Origin: an uncultured Bacillota bacterium
GTDB lineage: Bacteria > Bacillota > Clostridia > Peptostreptococcales > Anaerovoracaceae
NCBI GenBank assembly: GCA_946638265.1
Contig: CAMPBN010000036.1
Coordinates: 1 to 9,115, forward strand
Reading direction: 5' to 3'
DNA: 9,115 nucleotides
Part shown: piece after piece, positions 5,901 to 9,115 of the stretch
How the letters are laid out: every line of letters starts with the position of its first letter
Position numbering within the stretch: the first letter of the stretch is position 1
Translations under genes and position numbers: made by a program
The notes under the pieces: generated by a model
What the model was told of the DNA's origin: nothing
Databases searched by the model: none
What the model saw: the letters and a program-made list of their open reading frames with translations, nothing else

Positions 5901-5955
5901 AGCACATATATAAATAGAAGAAAAAGTTATCACACCAAGAACGAAGGAGAATATT

Positions 5956-7980
5956 ATGGGTTCCACATTCGCATCAGTATACATGTCATACCGTGCCATG
6001 GCAGCAGCAACAGCCGCTACCAGCACAGTGGGCAACAACATCTCCAATATGAATACTGAAGGCTATACCCGCCAGAAGACTGTGCTTGAATCCCAGACTC
6101 TGTCCGGATACAAAGCCAGATTTGACCAGCGCCTGATTAGCACAGGCAATGGTGTGGCAGCCACTACCACCGTACAGATCCGAGATACTTTCCTGGATGC
6201 CAGATACCGCAGCGAAGCGGCCGACACAGGCAGGTACGACTCCATCTCCACCGGTCTTAAAGATATTGAAAATGTACTCGATGAGATCAGCACCAAGGGT
6301 ATGCAAAATCAATTTGACGATTTTGTAAACCAGCTGCAAAATCTCTCCCAATATCCTACCAGCAAAGACATCGGTCTGGTGGTGCGTACCTCTGCCCAGC
6401 AGCTGGTACAGATGCTGAATGTATATTCGAACCAGCTTTCTCAGGTTCGCGATCAGCAGGCTTACGACCTGGCCAGCGTTACGGTCGGCACGGACTTCAA
6501 CTCCACGGTGCAGAGCATCGCAGAGCTGAACGGCCAGATCAGAGAAGAATTCTTATATGGAAACAATCCAAACGAGCTTATGGACAGACGTAACACTCTG
6601 ATCGACGAGCTCTCCAAAATGGCTAATATAAAAGTAACCACTACCGCAGACGAAGTGGCTGACGGTCTCATCCTCGAGCATGTATCCATATCTCTCGTGG
6701 ACGAAAACACCGCCACTTCCATCGGATTGGTGGATCATACCAAGGCCAACACGTTGCAGGTGTTTGACGATGGCGATAAAGTCAGGATCGCAATGGATAC
6801 CACATTCCGCCTTCCGGGCACTCCAAAGAGCGTGGACTATGACGACCTGACAGACTATTTCAACACAGGCAGCATCAGCGGCTACCTGGATATGCTGAAC
6901 GGCCACGGCGACTATGCAAATACCGAAGAAGGCGAAAACGATTTCAGAGGCATCCCTTACTATCTCGATACTCTGAACACATTCGCCAAGAATTTTGCAG
7001 ACGGCTACAACAAACTGAACAGCATCCAGACCAGAGACACAAACAGCGACGCCATGAAGATTTACACCAGCAATGTGGCCAAGACCTTCGAATACGACCA
7101 GGCGTCGATGGAAAAATATCTGGAAGCATCCGCATCCTTCAAGTTTGAAGATGCAACAGATCCTTCCAATATAGTATCCAAGACTGTATCCGAAACCATC
7201 AGCGACACAGGCGTTGTGGTAAACCAGATCACAGTCCCTGCTTCCAGCGTATCGGCTGTAGAGTTTATGGAAGGCTATATCGAAAGTTTCGAGCCTCCTC
7301 TTACTCTCGGCATAGATTATTCATATGATACGGATGGCAATCTCACTTTGAAAAATGCCGCAGCCGTGGCAGGCCTTACACCAAACACACAGCTTGCCGG
7401 CAACGAGCTCAGAGCTGCCAAGAATGCTCTCTTCACCAACGGAGAAGGCGATCCGGCTGAGATTACCACCAAGACCAAAAATCTCTTCGCTCCTTCAGAC
7501 GGCAGCAAAGAGATTACGGCAGCCAATCTGGCGGTTTCCGCCGAGTGGATGTCCAACGCCCTCTATATCACGACCACCAAGGACTACGATACAGCTACAG
7601 GCGAATCTGTCCTGCCTGGCGGTAATGACAACGTGGTGCGCATGATATCCGCAGTGGCTCAGGAGCGGACTTTCAATGCAGATCCGGCAGATGAGACTTC
7701 CCCATTGAAGTTCACCGGCACCTACAACGAATTTCTGATCTCTATGGGCGGCACGCTCGCGCTGGATGTAGAGCTGAATGCCAACTATCTGGAAACCAGC
7801 GAGACAGTGCTGACATCCATCGACAATACCAGAGAAGCCACTTCGGGCGTCAATCTGGACGAGGAAGCCAGCCACCTGCTCACCTTCCAGAGTGCATACA
7901 ATGCGGCAGCCAGATATTTCACGGCTCTGGACGAAATGCTGGACAAGCTCATCAACAGCACAGGCCTGGTAGGCAGATAA
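5956..7980 (+). CDS. flgK: FlgK, hook-filament junction protein 1 (HAP1), enlarged
   Basis: FlgK is exported through the flagellum and forms, with FlgL, the junction between hook and filament. The 674-residue product has the conserved N-terminal D0/D1 region (1-230: NNISNMNTEGYTRQ at 27-40, NELMDRRNTLIDELS at 206-220), a middle region with SGYLDMLNG (308-316), and the conserved C-terminal D0 coiled-coil region (about 585-674: SGVNLDEEASHLLTFQSAYNAAARYF, in parts at 630-655, then LDEMLDKLIN). Typical FlgK proteins have about 500-550 residues. The excess lies mainly at about 362-505, before the usual ITAANL block (520-525), and looks like an extra surface domain. The ATG at 5956 has AAGGAG 5 bases upstream. 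It has no sigma-28 promoter of its own that I can see, so it may be read from the flgM promoter. Confidence 0.96.
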   Translation: MGSTFASVYMSYRAMAAATAATSTVGNNISNMNTEGYTRQKTVLESQTLSGYKARFDQRLISTGNGVAATTTVQIRDTFLDARYRSEAADTGRYDSISTGLKDIENVLDEISTKGMQNQFDDFVNQLQNLSQYPTSKDIGLVVRTSAQQLVQMLNVYSNQLSQVRDQQAYDLASVTVGTDFNSTVQSIAELNGQIREEFLYGNNPNELMDRRNTLIDELSKMANIKVTTTADEVADGLILEHVSISLVDENTATSIGLVDHTKANTLQVFDDGDKVRIAMDTTFRLPGTPKSVDYDDLTDYFNTGSISGYLDMLNGHGDYANTEEGENDFRGIPYYLDTLNTFAKNFADGYNKLNSIQTRDTNSDAMKIYTSNVAKTFEYDQASMEKYLEASASFKFEDATDPSNIVSKTVSETISDTGVVVNQITVPASSVSAVEFMEGYIESFEPPLTLGIDYSYDTDGNLTLKNAAAVAGLTPNTQLAGNELRAAKNALFTNGEGDPAEITTKTKNLFAPSDGSKEITAANLAVSAEWMSNALYITTTKDYDTATGESVLPGGNDNVVRMISAVAQERTFNADPADETSPLKFTGTYNEFLISMGGTLALDVELNANYLETSETVLTSIDNTREATSGVNLDEEASHLLTFQSAYNAAARYFTALDEMLDKLINSTGLVGR

Positions 7981-8008
7981 AAAATCACAAAAAATATTAA
8001 AAAAGAGC

Positions 8009-8035
8009 TAATGTTATCCGGAATGTGACCGATAA
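8009..8035 (+). promoter_or_regulatory. Sigma-28 (SigD/FliA) promoter of flgL
   Basis: TAATGTTA (8009-8016), an 11-base spacer and ACCGATAA (8028-8035) match the sigma-28 consensus well. The extended block GACCGATAATAT is identical to that of the flgM promoter. The transcript would begin near 8043, about 50 bases before flgL, so flgL and anything downstream can be transcribed independently of flgM-flgN-flgK. Confidence 0.8.
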
Positions 8036-8091
8036 TATAAGTGTAAGAAAGAAAAAGCACCGCAATAGACAAAACGGAGGTTGAATCCAAT

Positions 8092-9115
8092 ATGACCATG
8101 AGAGTGACATCAAAAATGATGCAAAACACATATCTGAGAAATACCAACGCTCTGACTCGCGGAACCCAGAACTCCCTGAACCAGCTGTCTTCCGGAATGA
8201 AGATCTTCAGGGCATCCGAGGACACCGCAGCAGCAGTTAAGGCATATCAGGTACGTACTTCTCTTTTGAGAAATGTGGGCTACAAATCCAACCTCTCCCA
8301 CGCAGATGCAGTTCTTACCAGCTCCGAATCGGTATTGATGGGTATCGAAAGCACGCTCAAAGAAGCCAAGGGCAAGATCGTGCAGTCCCTCAATACTCCG
8401 ACAGGCGAAGACGGTCGCAAGATCATAGCCGGAGAGCTGAAGAGCATTCAGGACCAGATATTCCAGGCTCTGAATACCAACGACTCGGGATTTTACATCT
8501 TTGGCGGATCCAATACGGATCAGAAACCGTTCACACTCGGTGCAAACGGCGAGCTGCTTTACAACGGCCATGCCCTCTCCGAACTTCCAACCGATCAGGA
8601 GGATGCAACCGTAAGAGCTTTGAGCGATGATTCGCTATACCTCGATATAGGCCTGGCGCCGGAATTTCTGGCAAACGGCCGTGTCGATAAAAATACAGTA
8701 TTTGAATATTCCGTTACAGGTATCGATGTAGTGGGATACGGAATGTCCGGTCTCACAAATCCTAAAGACGGTTCCGTAGTATATTCTTCGGTGGTTAAGA
8801 CTTCCGGAAATGCTACAGCAGCCACATCCTTTGGAAAGGAATTTACCTATGACGGCTCCAAGTGGGTCAATGCCAACGACAGCAGCGAGACCTATGCCGA
8901 CAGCGAAGCTCTCAAAGCAGCACTTGGATTTGATGCCATCAGCGGCACGCCTGTGGAAGGCACCAAAATCGCAGTGGCAGCAGACGGCACCATCACAGTG
9001 GAAAATGTTCAGGCGCAGGCTCCAAACAATCTTTACGATGTCATCGGAGCTCTGGTAGCCGAATTTTCAAAGCCGGAAGGCGAATACGATCCGCAGCTGG
9101 CAGACGCTCTCTACA
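8092..9115 (+). CDS. flgL: FlgL, hook-filament junction protein 3 (HAP3), 3' end outside window
   Basis: FlgL is the flagellin-like junction protein on which the filament is laid down. The frame is open from 8092 to the window end (341 complete codons). The N terminus MRVTSKMMQNTYLRNTN (3-19) and QLSSGMKIFRASEDTAAAVKA (starting at 31) are flagellin/FlgL D0-D1 motifs. GFYIFGGSNTDQKPF (133-147) is the FlgL hallmark that separates it from flagellin. The remainder (148-341) is a middle domain rich in Gly, Thr and Asp. The conserved C-terminal helix has not yet appeared, so the full protein exceeds the roughly 300 residues of Bacillus FlgL. GGAGG (8076-8080) lies 11 bases before the ATG at 8092. 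A second ATG (8098) gives the more usual MRVT start but is 17 bases away. It has its own sigma-28 promoter, 111 bases after flgK. Confidence 0.95.
   Translation, partial: MTMRVTSKMMQNTYLRNTNALTRGTQNSLNQLSSGMKIFRASEDTAAAVKAYQVRTSLLRNVGYKSNLSHADAVLTSSESVLMGIESTLKEAKGKIVQSLNTPTGEDGRKIIAGELKSIQDQIFQALNTNDSGFYIFGGSNTDQKPFTLGANGELLYNGHALSELPTDQEDATVRALSDDSLYLDIGLAPEFLANGRVDKNTVFEYSVTGIDVVGYGMSGLTNPKDGSVVYSSVVKTSGNATAATSFGKEFTYDGSKWVNANDSSETYADSEALKAALGFDAISGTPVEGTKIAVAADGTITVENVQAQAPNNLYDVIGALVAEFSKPEGEYDPQLADALY

Larger units (their letters stand above)
5728..5955 (+). other. flgN-flgK intergenic leader, AT-rich, no ORF
   Basis: This 228-base gap is much longer than the other gaps in the right-hand cluster. 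It is AT-rich from about 5750 to 5860. It holds a possible sigma-A-type promoter (5768-5794) and an imperfect hairpin (5868-5900) before the flgK ribosome binding site AAGGAG (5945-5950). I find no good sigma-28 promoter here, unlike in front of flgM and flgL, and no convincing terminator. A short AGCC/GGCT stem sits at 5726-5737. Confidence 0.5.

Noticed and set aside
1..9115. Mobile element, CRISPR, defence or other undescribed system
   Set aside because: Every long stretch is accounted for by flagellar genes of uniform composition; no transposase, repeats array or foreign gene is visible.

Overview
The window is a flagellar locus, most likely from an anaerobic Clostridia-type member of the Bacillota. 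The evidence is the gene order flgB-flgC-fliE-fliF-fliG-fliH, which is the front of the Bacillota fla/che operon, together with strong AGGAGG-type ribosome binding sites, a Gram-positive-style FlgM and FlgN, and two SigD/FliA-type (sigma-28) promoters. Base composition and codon use look uniform, and I see no mobile elements, CRISPR arrays, rRNA or tRNA.

Left half (1-4447, minus strand, transcribed right to left): flgB, flgC, fliE, fliF, fliG and the first part of fliH. These encode the proximal rod (FlgB, FlgC, FliE), the MS ring (FliF), the rotor/switch protein (FliG) and the export-ATPase regulator FliH. Gaps are 10-47 bases, and fliH overlaps the end of fliG. This looks like one early operon for the basal body and export gate. 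A near-consensus housekeeping promoter (TTGAAA-N17-TAGAAT) lies just upstream of flgB.

Centre (4448-4849): a divergent control region of about 400 bases. The sigma-A-type promoter fires left into flgB. A very good sigma-28 promoter (TAAAGTTC-N11-ACCGATAA) fires right into flgM. A dyad next to the flgB -35 and a perfect 10-bp palindrome mid-region may be operators.

Right half (4850-9115, plus strand): flgM (anti-sigma-28), flgN (chaperone for FlgK/FlgL), flgK and the beginning of flgL (hook-filament junction proteins). flgL has its own sigma-28 promoter. This is the late, checkpoint-controlled module. The early operon builds the hook-basal body, which in characterised systems relieves FlgM inhibition. 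Sigma-28 then drives flgM itself (feedback) and the junction proteins, which FlgN escorts to the export gate.

I see no undescribed system. The second-look items are the divergent control region, lineage-specific insertions in FlgK, FlgC and the FliG N terminus, a serine at a conserved acidic torque position of FliG, and the TTG start of fliH. fliH and flgL are both cut by the window ends.
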